Shown: positions 8,206 to 17,161, counted from the first letter of the stretch. The stretch: 64,000 nt of DNA from Pirellulales bacterium (GCA_022844125.1 JALHMI010000006.1:62001-126000), one strand, 5' to 3'. Made by a program: numbers and translations. Notes: generated by a model not told the origin, from the sequence alone.

Positions 8206-10383
8206 ATGTTCTCGCGGACTGAAGCCACGGCCCTCTCGCCCGAACCTACCAGCGACGCAATGGAACCACACCTGACCCAAGCCGACGAAACGCCTCGCGG
8301 TGGACCGCTGAAGTTCACTTATGCGAGCGGCGCGCGCCCGCTGGATGGCTACACCATCAAGCGCGGGATCGGTCGGGGCGGTTTTGGCGAGGTGTACTTC
8401 GCGGTGAGTGACGGCGGCAAGGAAGTCGCGCTCAAGCTGATCCGGCACAACCTCGAGGTCGAGCTGCGCGGCGTGGCCCACTGCTTGAACCTCAAGCATC
8501 ACAACCTGATCGCGCTGTACGACGTCAAACAAGACGACAATGAAAACACCTGGGTTGTGATGGAGTACGCGGTTGGCGATTCGCTCGAGGAACTGCTCGA
8601 CCGCCATCCCAACGGCCTCTCGACCGAGGACGCTTGCGACTGGTTCAGCGGCATTGCGGCGGGCGTCGGTTACCTGCACGACCACGGCATCGTCCACCGC
8701 GACCTGAAGCCGGGCAATATCTTTCGCGATGACGGCCAGGTGAAGCTGGGCGACTATGGACTCTCGAAGTTCATCTCGTGCAGCCGCCGCAGCGGACAGA
8801 CCGAAAGCATCGGCACCGTCCATTACATGGCGCCTGAAGTGGCAAACGGCCGCTACGGCAAAGAGATCGACATCTACGCCCTGGGCATCATCTTGTATGA
8901 GATGCTCACCGGCCAGGTTCCGTTCGAAGGCGAGAGCATCGGCGAAGTCTTGATGAAGCATCTGACAGCCGAGCCTTCGCTCGACAAGCTGCCGGACGGT
9001 TATCGGCAGGTGGTCGCCCGGGCGCTGGCCAAGGATCCGCTGGCGCGGTTTGCGAGCGTTGGCGAAATGATGCACGCGCTGCCGCCAATGGCCAAGACCA
9101 TGGCCTATCGTCCGCCGGAGACGCGCTATCCGCACGAACAGCCGGCTACAGCGCAACCGAAGACCGAGCCGCCACAGGCAGCCGCCGCGCAAACCCATGC
9201 GTCGGGCGAACCAATTATGGCCCAGTTCGTCGCCGGCGCAGCGGGAGTGGCTCAGGCGGCCGTTGACGACGACGACCCGGTGTGGAATGCGGTGCGCGAC
9301 GGCTGGAAGAATGCCCGCGATAGTTGGGACCGGCTGAACACGCCGACGAAGGTCGCCGTGGCCGTGATCGGTTGCGCGGCATTGGCCTACAACTTCCAGC
9401 TTGTGCTGGGGTTGATCGTTCCGGCCGTGGCACTGTACGTGCTGTATCGGGTGGTGCGATCGGTGATCTTGCATCACGAACAGAAGAAAGCTCGCTGGGT
9501 TCCAGTGGGGTCGCCGCAAGCGGCGCGTTCGGCCGCGCCGCCAACTCCTCAAGCAACACCGAGGCCAATTCAGCCGGTCGGAAGTCTCGACGCAACGACG
9601 TATCAGCCAGCTGCGCGGGCTTCAACCGCAGCAGAGCCGGCCGCGCCGGCGAAACCTGGCGATTGGCGGGCTGCGAGCGCGAAGCACTGGAAGCGCCAGA
9701 GTTCGAAGCGTTGGCGTCAGGAGGCTGCCCAGTCGCTGGCGGTGAAGAGCGTCCGCGAACGCGTGGCCGACCTGGCCGGTTCAATGTTGTTGGCCGCCGT
9801 AGTGGCTTCGATCATGAGCATCGTGGCCGTGATCCTGCGGGGACAGACGAGTGTCGAACAGAACCAGTTTGCCTGGCTGACGCTGACCAGTGTGCTCGGC
9901 TCGTGGGCGGTGCTGATTCCCTCGACGTTCTGGGCTGGCACCGACGGCGATCAGACGCTGCGGCGCGTGACGATGCTGGTGGTGGGCTTGCTGGTGGGGG
10001 CCGCGGCTTACCTGGCCTCGACGACGCTGCTGGTGCAGTTCGACGACGCGAAGGGCGTGCACGAATTCATTCAGCTCGACTTCAGCAAGAACTTTTACGA
10101 CACCAAGGGTCTGCCGCAGTTGCCGGCCTACCTGGCCTATTTCGGCGCGATGCTGGCGAGCATTCGCTGGTGGCGGCAGGCCGACCCGCTCCGCCGCACG
10201 CGACTGAGCGTGTGGAACGTGGGCGCGGCGGTGATGGGCGCCTGGGTCGTCGACTGGTTCTGGCGTTTTCCGCAGCCGTGGGGCCTGATGGTCGCGGCCA
10301 TTATTTCGACCTCGGTACAACTGGCTGCTCCCCAAGTCACGGCTCCTGTGGATGAGCCCGCAGTGAAGGAGAAACTGTCGTGA
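8206..10383 (+). CDS. Membrane-anchored Ser/Thr protein kinase
   Basis: A 725-residue Hanks-type kinase. The catalytic domain covers about residues 48-300: Gly-rich loop GIGRGGFGEV (54-63), ATP-binding Lys77 in ALKLI, catalytic HRDLKPGN (164-171), a DYG in place of the usual DFG (183-185), and APE (209-211). A Pro/Ala/Gln-rich linker (about 305-345) leads to one or more hydrophobic segments at about 380-415, a basic linker, and then a C-terminal block with several membrane spans (about 525-715). Unlike most bacterial PASTA-type kinases it has no recognisable extracellular sensor. The next gene overlaps its stop codon (GTGA), so the two are translationally coupled. Confidence 0.9.
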   Translation: MFSRTEATALSPEPTSDAMEPHLTQADETPRGGPLKFTYASGARPLDGYTIKRGIGRGGFGEVYFAVSDGGKEVALKLIRHNLEVELRGVAHCLNLKHHNLIALYDVKQDDNENTWVVMEYAVGDSLEELLDRHPNGLSTEDACDWFSGIAAGVGYLHDHGIVHRDLKPGNIFRDDGQVKLGDYGLSKFISCSRRSGQTESIGTVHYMAPEVANGRYGKEIDIYALGIILYEMLTGQVPFEGESIGEVLMKHLTAEPSLDKLPDGYRQVVARALAKDPLARFASVGEMMHALPPMAKTMAYRPPETRYPHEQPATAQPKTEPPQAAAAQTHASGEPIMAQFVAGAAGVAQAAVDDDDPVWNAVRDGWKNARDSWDRLNTPTKVAVAVIGCAALAYNFQLVLGLIVPAVALYVLYRVVRSVILHHEQKKARWVPVGSPQAARSAAPPTPQATPRPIQPVGSLDATTYQPAARASTAAEPAAPAKPGDWRAASAKHWKRQSSKRWRQEAAQSLAVKSVRERVADLAGSMLLAAVVASIMSIVAVILRGQTSVEQNQFAWLTLTSVLGSWAVLIPSTFWAGTDGDQTLRRVTMLVVGLLVGAAAYLASTTLLVQFDDAKGVHEFIQLDFSKNFYDTKGLPQLPAYLAYFGAMLASIRWWRQADPLRRTRLSVWNVGAAVMGAWVVDWFWRFPQPWGLMVAAIISTSVQLAAPQVTAPVDEPAVKEKLS

Positions 10384-12032
10384 GCATCTCCTGGGTTGGT
10401 ATCGGATTGCTCGTTCTGTTCGGTATGGCGATGTTCAAGTGCACGCGCGGCGCGTGCAGCCGTGGACCAGGCTTCGTCGCCAAGACGCTCGGCGTCGTGG
10501 CCGTCGTGGCCGGTGTATGGATGCTGGTGGCTCGCGATCACGACCGACGCGTGGTTGTGGATCACGCGGTCGTCCGCGATGTCGGGTTTGAGAAGATACG
10601 GTTCGCAGAGGATGGTCCGCTCGGCGATAACTTTAATCCGTTGGGAGAGAACTTCGATCCATTGGGACCGGATTTCGATCCGCTGCGCGACCACCACAAG
10701 CGTTTCAAAGATTCTTCCCCGCGGATCGGGATGTTCGTTCTGCTCGGCATTGGGTTGATCATTCTGGGAGCGATGCTCTTTGGTCGCGACAAGCAAAAGC
10801 CGTTCGCACTCAAGGCGATCACCTGGCTGGGCATCGGAGCGATCATCTTCGCAGTGGCCAACTTCTTTGGCGAAGCGCCGCACGCCGATCGGGTTTCGCA
10901 TCGGGTGGTTGACGCTCGGGCTCGGCAGGTGGAAGAGGAACATGCGGCCCGAAGGCCTTCCCGTCCCGGCCGGGCCAAGCGTCCATCGCTGCGACCGGAT
11001 CGGCCGGCGAGCTCGCGCACGGATCGCGACGAAGCCGAAGTCACACTGCCTCCGCGAGCGGGCTCGATTCCGGTCGAGATCGAGATTGCCAAGGTGGCTG
11101 CCGAGCGGAAGGAAGCCCTCGAAGAAGCGGAGCGCGCCCGCAAAGAAGCGGCCCGAGAAGCTGAGGAGGCCAAGGCCGAGGCAGCGCGTGAGATAGAAGC
11201 TGCGAAAGCCGAAGCCGCTCAGGATCTTGAGGAAGCTAAGGCTGACGTTGCAGAAGCCAAGGCCGAAGCCGAAGCGGAGATCGCCGCTGCGAAAGCTGAA
11301 CGCGAGCAGACGGAAGACGATCAGGAAGAAGCGAAGCAACAGATCGAGACGGCGGACGCTAAGCCTGCCGTCGAAGCTGCCGAACCCAAGGCTGTTTCTG
11401 AGCCCAAGCCGGCCCAAGTGCCCGTCGCGGAGACCGTCGCCGTCGAGAACGAGGCGTCAAAACCACACCGAGTCGCCGTGGTCAGCACAAGCGGCGATCG
11501 CCCCGCCTGGGTCACGGCCGGGCCGGCGCTGGTGGACGGCGTGTATCGCATGACGGTCAGCTCGGGACCGTGGAGCAGTGTGCCGGAATGCCAGCACGCG
11601 CTCGACGAGGAGGTGCTGGCGGCGACGAACAATTATATCAACGAGTATCTTGGCAATCCGCAGGCGGCCTCGCTGGTGAACATCTCGCCGAACTATCTGC
11701 GGCAGCACGTGCGCAAAACGGAGCACTCGGAGATTGTTGATTCGCCGGCCGTGGGCCAGATGCACCAGCTTCATGCCCAGCTCGAGTTCGATGAGCGTGT
11801 CCGCGCCGACTTCGAACGCATGTGGCGGAACGCCGTGGTGCAGGATCGGCTGTGGTACATCGGCGGCGGCGGAGCATTGGTGCTCGCCCTGCTCGGTACA
11901 CTCTACGGCTATCTGAAGCTGGAGCTGCGAACCGACTCGGCCAGCCGCGGCAAGCTGCAACTCGCGGCAACGCTGGTAGCGCTGATCGTCGCGGCGGGTG
12001 CGCTGCTGGCGCGGTGGACCGTGGCGTTTTAG
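10380..12032 (+). CDS. Membrane protein with long Ala/Glu coiled coil, coupled to the kinase
   Basis: A 550-residue protein that starts at GTG 10380, overlapping the kinase stop codon by 3 nt. Two N-terminal membrane spans (about 4-18 and 34-51) are followed by a short internal repeat, NPLGENFDPLGPDFDPL, then two more spans near residues 115-160. Residues ~235-330 are a highly charged Ala/Glu/Lys coiled coil built of near-repeats such as EEAKAEAAREIEAAKAEAA. The C-terminus carries a conserved-looking domain (WVTAGPALVDGVYRMTVSSG...) and two final spans. No known family is recognised. Coupling suggests it is a partner, scaffold or substrate of the kinase. Confidence 0.7.
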   Translation: MSISWVGIGLLVLFGMAMFKCTRGACSRGPGFVAKTLGVVAVVAGVWMLVARDHDRRVVVDHAVVRDVGFEKIRFAEDGPLGDNFNPLGENFDPLGPDFDPLRDHHKRFKDSSPRIGMFVLLGIGLIILGAMLFGRDKQKPFALKAITWLGIGAIIFAVANFFGEAPHADRVSHRVVDARARQVEEEHAARRPSRPGRAKRPSLRPDRPASSRTDRDEAEVTLPPRAGSIPVEIEIAKVAAERKEALEEAERARKEAAREAEEAKAEAAREIEAAKAEAAQDLEEAKADVAEAKAEAEAEIAAAKAEREQTEDDQEEAKQQIETADAKPAVEAAEPKAVSEPKPAQVPVAETVAVENEASKPHRVAVVSTSGDRPAWVTAGPALVDGVYRMTVSSGPWSSVPECQHALDEEVLAATNNYINEYLGNPQAASLVNISPNYLRQHVRKTEHSEIVDSPAVGQMHQLHAQLEFDERVRADFERMWRNAVVQDRLWYIGGGGALVLALLGTLYGYLKLELRTDSASRGKLQLAATLVALIVAAGALLARWTVAF

Positions 12033-12039
12033 CTGGCGT

Positions 12040-12095
12040 CACTTCGCGGAATTCCTGGAAAAAGAATTCCCCAGGCTTTAGCGCGCGAAGTGCCA
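12040..12095. repeat. Short palindromic intergenic element (ATTCCCC-GGCTTTAG type), copy 1
   Basis: Between the two convergent kinase-region genes lies an imperfect palindrome: ACTTCGCG ... CGCGAAGT as outer arms and CCTGG ... CCAGG as inner arms, with the core ATTCCCCAGGCTTTAG. The same core (ATTCCCCGGGCTTTAG) recurs at 37872-37905, also between genes. It may be a terminator region or a small dispersed repeat. Confidence 0.45.
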
Positions 12096-12161
12096 ATGTC
12101 CAGATCGCCGCATAAATCACGACCGCGGCGATGAGTTGGAACTGGAACATAGGACGCGAGC

Positions 12162-13553
12162 CTACTCCAGCAGTTCCGCGATCTCGTTCATCGAGAGCTC
12201 GCGCTGGCGTACGTCAGCCACCAGTGTCTTTCGCAGAATCGTGGCGAACGGCTCGGGCACTTCGGACGCGTAACGCTCCCCGTCGATCGCGTCGATCTGC
12301 CGCAGCACATCGAGCAGGTTGTCGCCGCGAATGGCTTTCTGGCCGGCAAGCATTTCGTAGAGCATCAGTCCCAGCGAGAACACATCGCTCTCGGGCGAGG
12401 CCGGTTCGCTGCGCGTCTGCTCGGGTGACATATAGGCCGGCGTGCCCGACAGGCCCGAGGGATCGACCGTGGCCCAATCGCCGGTTTCGTGCATCGGCGA
12501 GCTGCGTTGTTTGCGGTGTGCGAGACCGAAGTCCATTACCTTGGCTAGTCCTTCGGTCGTGACCATGATGTTGGCCGGCTTGAGGTCGCCGTGCACCACG
12601 TGGCCGGCGTGGGCGGCGGACATGCCGAGGGCGATCTGCCGGCCGATCCCTTTGACTTCATCGGCGCCGAGCCTGCCGCCCGACAGGATATCGTCGAGCG
12701 GGCGGCCATTGACGTGTTCCATCACGATCATCGAGATGCCATCGTTCTCGTCGACCGCATGGATCGTGCAGACGTTCGGATGGTTGAGTGCGGCCGCCGC
12801 ACGGGCTTCGTCCAGCATGCGCCGCGGTGAGCCGGCCGGCCCCGGGCGGAAGACCTTGAGCGCGACCTGCCGTTCGAGCGTGAGGTCTTTAGCGCGATAG
12901 ACCACGCCGAAGGCACCGCTGCCGAGTTCTTCTTCGATGCGATATTGCCCGACGACGCTGCCGCCGCGCAAGACGCGCGTCGGGTCGAGCACGGGTGCAT
13001 CGCGGCTCCAGCTTTCGGGACAGAGCCCTCCGGTTTGCAGGCCGTCGAGCACGCGGACGACTTCTTCGCTGCGGCGGCCGACGCTGAGATTGTGCACGAC
13101 CTGGTATTGCAGCACGCCGTTGGGATCGATGATGAACAGGCCGCGCAGCGCGACATTCTGGCGCGGCACGAGCACGCCGTAAGCCAGGCAGACTTCGCCG
13201 CTCTCGTCGCTCGCCAGCGGGAACGACAGTCCGCCGAGTCCGCCCTGGTTGCGCGGGGTGGCAATCCACTTTTGATGGCTGGCCACCGAGTCGGTGCTGA
13301 CGCCCAGGATGTCGCAATCGCGGCGGGTGAATTCGTCGTACTGTACGCTGAGGGCGGTCAGCTCGGTGGGGCACACCATCGAGAAGTCGCGCGGATAGAA
13401 GATCAGCACCAGCCAGCGATCGCGATAATCGTCGAGGCGCACGATCCGCTCGGCCGTATCCGGCCAGGCCGTGCAGGGGAGCGTAAAATCCGGGGCTCGG
13501 GAGCCCACCATCACCGGCGCCGTGCGGCCGGCCGTTTTCGATTGTGTAGCCAT
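12162..13553 (-). CDS. 2-Cys peroxiredoxin fused to a Ser/Thr protein kinase
   Basis: A 463-residue fusion. Residues 15-185 are an AhpC/TSA peroxiredoxin: YPRDFSMVCPTEL carries the peroxidatic Cys61 with the upstream Pro and Thr of the active site, and GGLCPESW carries a typical resolving Cys178, so the redox centre looks intact. Residues 204-463 are a Hanks-type kinase: Gly-rich GSGAFGVVY (211-219), Lys233 in VALKVF, catalytic HGDLKPANI (321-329, Gly replacing the usual Arg), DFG 341-343 and a SPE (376-378) in place of APE. No membrane segment is seen, so it should be cytoplasmic. Peroxide-driven disulfide formation could control kinase output; this is inferred from the architecture. It is divergent from the gene at 13612, 58 bp away. 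Confidence 0.9.
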   Translation of the reverse strand: MATQSKTAGRTAPVMVGSRAPDFTLPCTAWPDTAERIVRLDDYRDRWLVLIFYPRDFSMVCPTELTALSVQYDEFTRRDCDILGVSTDSVASHQKWIATPRNQGGLGGLSFPLASDESGEVCLAYGVLVPRQNVALRGLFIIDPNGVLQYQVVHNLSVGRRSEEVVRVLDGLQTGGLCPESWSRDAPVLDPTRVLRGGSVVGQYRIEEELGSGAFGVVYRAKDLTLERQVALKVFRPGPAGSPRRMLDEARAAAALNHPNVCTIHAVDENDGISMIVMEHVNGRPLDDILSGGRLGADEVKGIGRQIALGMSAAHAGHVVHGDLKPANIMVTTEGLAKVMDFGLAHRKQRSSPMHETGDWATVDPSGLSGTPAYMSPEQTRSEPASPESDVFSLGLMLYEMLAGQKAIRGDNLLDVLRQIDAIDGERYASEVPEPFATILRKTLVADVRQRELSMNEIAELLE

Positions 13554-13611
13554 GATGTGCTATTCTAGGTGCCAGCCCCAACCGGAGTCCATCGCTGAAA
13601 GGTGGCCACGC

Positions 13612-14079
13612 ATGAACGACCCCATTCTCGCGGAAGCCAGCGCCATGTCGCCGACCGAGGCGATTGATCGGGAGCATTTGAATTTGCTCTCGATCTTTCA
13701 CTTCATCGTGGGTGCGATCACGATTCTGTTTTCGAGTATCTTCATTTTTCACATGGTGTTCATGCTGGTCCTGGCGTTTAATCCGGAGGCCTTTCCGGGG
13801 CCGCCGAAGGTTGAGGGGAGACCGCCGCAGGAATTTCCGTTCGTGCTGGGCTTGATGATGGCGATCATGACGGGCTGCTTCGTCCTCACGGGTTGGGTGT
13901 TGGGCGGGCTCACGATCTATTCGGGAATTTGCCTGCGGCGGCAGCGACGCAGAATCCTGAGCCTGGTCGTGGCCGCGATCCAGTGCATGTTCGTGCCGTT
14001 CGGTACGGTGCTGGGCGTGTTTACGATCGTGGTGCTGATGCGCGATTCGGTGCGCAGACTGTATGGCGAACCGGTGTAA
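13612..14079 (+). CDS. Small multi-span membrane protein
   Basis: A 155-residue protein starting at ATG 13612 with AAAGGTGG upstream. After a polar N-terminus (1-25) there are hydrophobic segments at roughly 29-57 (FIVGAITILFSSIFIFHMVFMLVLAF), 78-103 and 113-138, so three or four membrane spans, and a short basic C-terminus. No domain is recognised; this type of small integral membrane protein is common in planctomycetes. It is transcribed divergently from the peroxiredoxin-kinase fusion, so the 58-bp gap must hold both start regions and the two genes could be co-regulated. Confidence 0.65.
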   Translation: MNDPILAEASAMSPTEAIDREHLNLLSIFHFIVGAITILFSSIFIFHMVFMLVLAFNPEAFPGPPKVEGRPPQEFPFVLGLMMAIMTGCFVLTGWVLGGLTIYSGICLRRQRRRILSLVVAAIQCMFVPFGTVLGVFTIVVLMRDSVRRLYGEPV

Positions 14080-14128
14080 GCGCAGGAGCTCTCGCTTTTG
14101 CCAAGCTCGGAAATCGGCTGCGATTCTT

Positions 14129-14184
14129 AACCCGACGCTTAAGCGAGGCCGGCGTCAGAGTTTGCCTCGCTCACGCGTCGGGTT
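14129..14184. repeat. Inverted pair of the CCCGACGC-GAGCGAGG dispersed repeat
   Basis: Two 21-nt arms (14129-14149 and 14164-14184) match in inverted orientation at 19 of 21 positions around a 14-nt centre. Single copies of the same motif occur in other gaps of this window (19951-19974, 20141-20166, 30516-30550, 38538-38562, 38571-38595, 41254-41276). It is a dispersed palindromic, REP-like intergenic repeat; here it follows the stop of the membrane protein gene and may act as a terminator. Confidence 0.55.
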
Positions 14185-14339
14185 GTGAAAAGCTTGTGTC
14201 GGCCTGGCTTTTGAGATGGCGAACGGCCTACGGCGCCGGGCAATAAAAGCTTGCAATTGGCTCTGTGGGCGGTTTGAATTGAGGCGGACTTACCCGCCTT
14301 GCATGCGCTCTCCCCGCCTGAATCAACGGAGCACATCTG

Positions 14340-15725
14340 ATGAACGATGCTTGCACGCCGCGCGCTTCGAATACCGTGATCGTCCCCAGCCGCCGCGACT
14401 TCTTGTTTCAATCGGCCGGAGCGACTGCCGGGCTGATGGCCTTCGGCGCATTGCACTCGGCTCGTGCCGCCGACAGCCAGCCGCTCAAGGTGGCGTGCAT
14501 CATGACGGCGTTCCATCATCGCAGTCACGCGCATGTGATTCTCGAGAACTTCCTGCATCCCTATCTGTTCAATGGCCAGGTCACGCAGCCAGGCATGCAA
14601 GTGGCCAGCTTCTTCGTCGATCAGTATCACCCGGAGGACATGACGCGTCACACGTCGAAGCAATATGGCATCCCGATCTACAAGACGATTGGCGAGGCCG
14701 TCACCCTCGGCGGCGACAAACTGGCGGTCGACGCGGTGATGATCATCGGCGAGCATGGCGACTACCCCGTGAACGCGAAGGGGCAGATGGAATACCCGCG
14801 GAAGAAGTTCTTCGACGAGGTGGTGGCGGTGTTCAAGAAGAGCGGCCGCGGTGCGCCGGTGTTCAACGACAAGCACCTCTCGTATCGCTGGGATTGGGCG
14901 AAGGAGATGGTCGACACCTCCCGGTCGCTCGACTTTCCGTTGATGGCTGGCAGCTCGGTGCCGCTGGCCCAGCGCCGTCCGCCGATGGAGTTTCCCTCTG
15001 GTGCGAAGATCGACGAAGCGGTTTCGATTCAAGGGGGCGGGGTCGAGAGCTACGACTTCCATTGCCTGGAGGTGCTGCAGTCGCAGGTCGAAGCCCGCAA
15101 GGGAGGCGAGACCGGTGTGGCGAAGGTGCAGTTCCTCGATACGCCCGCCTTGTGGAAAGCGGCGGCCGATGGCTTCTGGTCGCCCGATCTGGCGGCGGCG
15201 GCGATGGCGGCCGAAGTTGGCCCGGATGATCCGATGACGAAGTACCTCGCCTCGGGCGGGAAGGATACGGGCGACAGTAATTCTGAGGCGGGGGCCCCAC
15301 CGACGCATGCGATTGCCGTGCACTATAAGGACGGCCTCCGCGGGCTGGCTTTGAAGGTTGGCAACAGCGCCACGCGGTGGAACTTTGCCACGCGGCTGCC
15401 GGGCGATCCGAAACCGCTGGCCACCGCGTACTACGTTGGCCCGTGGCAGAATCGAAACTTGTTCAAGGCCCTCTCGCACTCGATTCAGACGTTCTTCCGC
15501 GAGAAGAAGGCTCCCTATCCGATCGAGCGGACGCTGCTCACGACCGGGGCGCTCGACGCGGCGATGGATTCGCGCGTGGCCGGCGGCAAGCTGACGGACA
15601 CCCCGCAGCTCCTGTTCAGCTACGCACCGGTGGATTTCCGGCGGATGCGCGAGATGGGCGATAGCTGGAAGATCATCACGGAGGAGATGCCGGAGCACGA
15701 GGGGATCAAGCCGGTCGGAGTATAG
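14340..15725 (+). CDS. Tat-exported conserved protein, paralogue A
   Basis: A 461-residue protein with a twin-arginine signal (SRRDFLFQSAGATAGLMAF, residues 17-35; likely cleavage near SARAAD), so it should be folded before export. It shares long conserved blocks with the two genes at 38606 and 39847: GGDKLAVDAVMIIGEHGDYP, FNDKHLSY, FPLMAGSSVP, EARKGGETGV and YPIERTLLT. The N-terminal part alternates like a Rossmann-type fold (VACIMTAFHH..., VASFFVDQYH..., GIPIYKTIGEAVTLGG) and recalls Gfo/Idh/MocA proteins, though no dinucleotide Gly motif is clear. Function is unknown. It stands alone here, unlike its two clustered paralogues. Confidence 0.75.
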   Translation: MNDACTPRASNTVIVPSRRDFLFQSAGATAGLMAFGALHSARAADSQPLKVACIMTAFHHRSHAHVILENFLHPYLFNGQVTQPGMQVASFFVDQYHPEDMTRHTSKQYGIPIYKTIGEAVTLGGDKLAVDAVMIIGEHGDYPVNAKGQMEYPRKKFFDEVVAVFKKSGRGAPVFNDKHLSYRWDWAKEMVDTSRSLDFPLMAGSSVPLAQRRPPMEFPSGAKIDEAVSIQGGGVESYDFHCLEVLQSQVEARKGGETGVAKVQFLDTPALWKAAADGFWSPDLAAAAMAAEVGPDDPMTKYLASGGKDTGDSNSEAGAPPTHAIAVHYKDGLRGLALKVGNSATRWNFATRLPGDPKPLATAYYVGPWQNRNLFKALSHSIQTFFREKKAPYPIERTLLTTGALDAAMDSRVAGGKLTDTPQLLFSYAPVDFRRMREMGDSWKIITEEMPEHEGIKPVGV

Positions 15726-16482
15726 GCCGGATGCTTGAGGGTCGAATTTTCAAAGAGCTTGGGGGGGAGTGCGAAGTTTTCAGTGTTCAGTTTTCAGCGA
15801 AGAAGAACGGGAAGTTGTCCTTTGTGCTGAACACTGAACACTTCGAACTCTTTCTTGCCTGGCTGTTTCTAAGCGATCGATTTTGCGCGCGTGTGCGCTG
15901 AGAAAGTCGTGAAAATGATATTTCGGGCGCACACTTCGTGGCTGACGCGTCCCGCGTTGGCCCAAGCAGGTGGCGTTTGGACTGCGTAGTTTCTCTAACT
16001 TTGCGGCGACGTGATCGGCGAGTGCGTTTTGCGAAATTCGCGACACAATCCGCTGAACGTACCATAGACGAATCGCTGGCCTGATTTCAAATCGTGGTGG
16101 ACACTTGCGTGGTGTGCGCGGTGCGCAGTTGAGCGAGAAGACCCGCAACGAGTTACGGCGACGAGTCGCCACACACGCGGGCAAGTGGGCTTTGGCCGGG
16201 TGATTTTTTCTCATGTGAGATTCCTCTCTTCGTGCCGTCAGAGCTGCGTTGCAGTTCGGTGGGATGTTGGCTGGCAGCGAGTCTTGCACTCATGCATCTG
16301 GCCCGTGAGTTGAGCCATCGAGCGAGATCCACCATGCACCCTAGGCGAAAGCCTGGCCTGATTTCAAGCGACGAAATCGGAGTGTGTTGCGAGATTCACG
16401 ATGTATGAGGCGCGGCAATGAGTTGCGACGAAGTTTGCGCACACGCACCGGGTGGCACCCGGCGTTGGGCCGCTGACCCTGA
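15726..16482. other. Gene-poor interval with one inverted repeat
   Basis: No convincing gene is seen in these ~750 bases; short frames lack ribosome sites and protein-like composition. An inverted repeat lies at its start: CGAAGTTTTCAGTGTTCAG (15772-15790) pairs with 15827-15845 (18 of 19) around a 36-nt loop. The phrase GCCTGATTTCAA occurs twice (near 16080 and 16353), hinting at a decayed duplication. The interval could be a gene remnant. Confidence 0.4.
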
Positions 16483-16755
16483 CTAATGCACGACGCCGCG
16501 TTGCGGCTGCTGCCTCTTGCCGGACTGGGAGAAGATGAGCATCGTGGCGACGACGGCGGCGATCGCGATCAGCAGGTCGACCGTGAAGTTAGCCACATGG
16601 AAGTCGGCGGCCTCGCTGCCGAACCAGGTAGCAAAGGTGAACGGGAAACCGGCGATGGACAGCACGCCTTTGATCGGTCGCGGCCAGTTCGCAAAGAGGA
16701 ACACGCTCGCCACCAGAGCGCCGGCGATCAGACCTCGGCGGGTAAGGTGATTCAT
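16483..16755 (-). CDS. Small inner-membrane protein, two spans
   Basis: A 90-residue protein starting at ATG 16755. A basic N-terminus (NHLTRRG) is followed by a membrane segment at about 8-24 (LIAGALVASVFLFANW), a loop containing GFPFTFATWFGSEAADF, and a second segment at about 58-75 (FTVDLLIAIAAVVATMLIF), then a basic tail QSGKRQQPQRGVVH. The topology is therefore N-in, C-in. No family is recognised. Composition and hydrophobic pattern support a real gene despite its size. The block of palindromic repeats and the RAYT gene begin about 80 bp beyond its start. Confidence 0.55.
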   Translation of the reverse strand: MNHLTRRGLIAGALVASVFLFANWPRPIKGVLSIAGFPFTFATWFGSEAADFHVANFTVDLLIAIAAVVATMLIFSQSGKRQQPQRGVVH

Positions 16756-16837
16756 GGTGGCTAGTTCGGGAAGCGAACGGATGGATTCGCACGGAGGAGC
16801 ATTATGCGCACTGCTTTGTATTACATTAACACAAACG

Positions 16838-16985
16838 CGGTTGGCGCTGACAACTTGCTTGTTAGTGGGCTTTAGCCCAAGAGGGATCAGATATCGCGTG
16901 ACAAGACATCGAGGTCCGTCACTGGGACCGCGCGTCCTGAGCCCTCTTGTTGCTGCGCAACACCGACAGATTGTCGGTGCCACCC
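16838..16985 (+). repeat. BIME-like palindromic element, copy 1
   Basis: A ~148 bp unit: left hairpin near TGACAACTTG, a CCCAAGAGGGATCAG block, a variable core, GAGCCCTCTTG, then the right hairpin CACCGACAGATTGTCGGTG and terminal CCACCC. This copy's left arm is diverged (GCTGACAACTTGCTTGTTAG). It is the first of three units spaced ~175 bp apart on one side of the RAYT gene. Confidence 0.85.
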
Positions 16986-17011
16986 GGCGGTGCTTTCCAG
17001 TGAATGGATCT

Positions 17012-17161
17012 GGGTGGCACTGACAGCTTGCCTGTCAGTGGGCCGTCAGGCCCAAGAGGGATCAGGACGGGCTTTAAGGCATGGTGCGGTGGGCGATTGG
17101 GTGACGCGTTCACAGGACCCTCTTGTTGCTGCGCAACACCGACAGGTTGTCGGTGCCACCC
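17012..17161 (+). repeat. BIME-like palindromic element, copy 2
   Basis: 150 bp, bounded by GGGTGG and CCACCC. Left hairpin CACTGACAG/CTGTCAGTG, right hairpin CACCGACAG/TTGTCGGTG. The ~26 bp spacers between copies 1-2 and 2-3 are themselves alike (GGCGGTGCTT...GGATCT), so copies 1-3 form a tandem array with a period of ~175 bp. Confidence 0.88.

Noticed and set aside
8026-9552. A 508-codon reverse frame opposite the Ser/Thr kinase
   Set aside because: The forward strand encodes a kinase with all catalytic motifs. The reverse frame is a by-product of high GC content.
11090-11345. Apparent DNA repeats GAAGC(C/T)GAAGC in the coiled-coil gene
   Set aside because: The repetition follows from the Ala/Glu/Lys heptads of the protein and is not a separate element.
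14139-15698. A 519-codon reverse frame opposite paralogue A
   Set aside because: Paralogue A has two homologues in the window that prove the forward frame; the reverse frame has no homologue opposite the other two.
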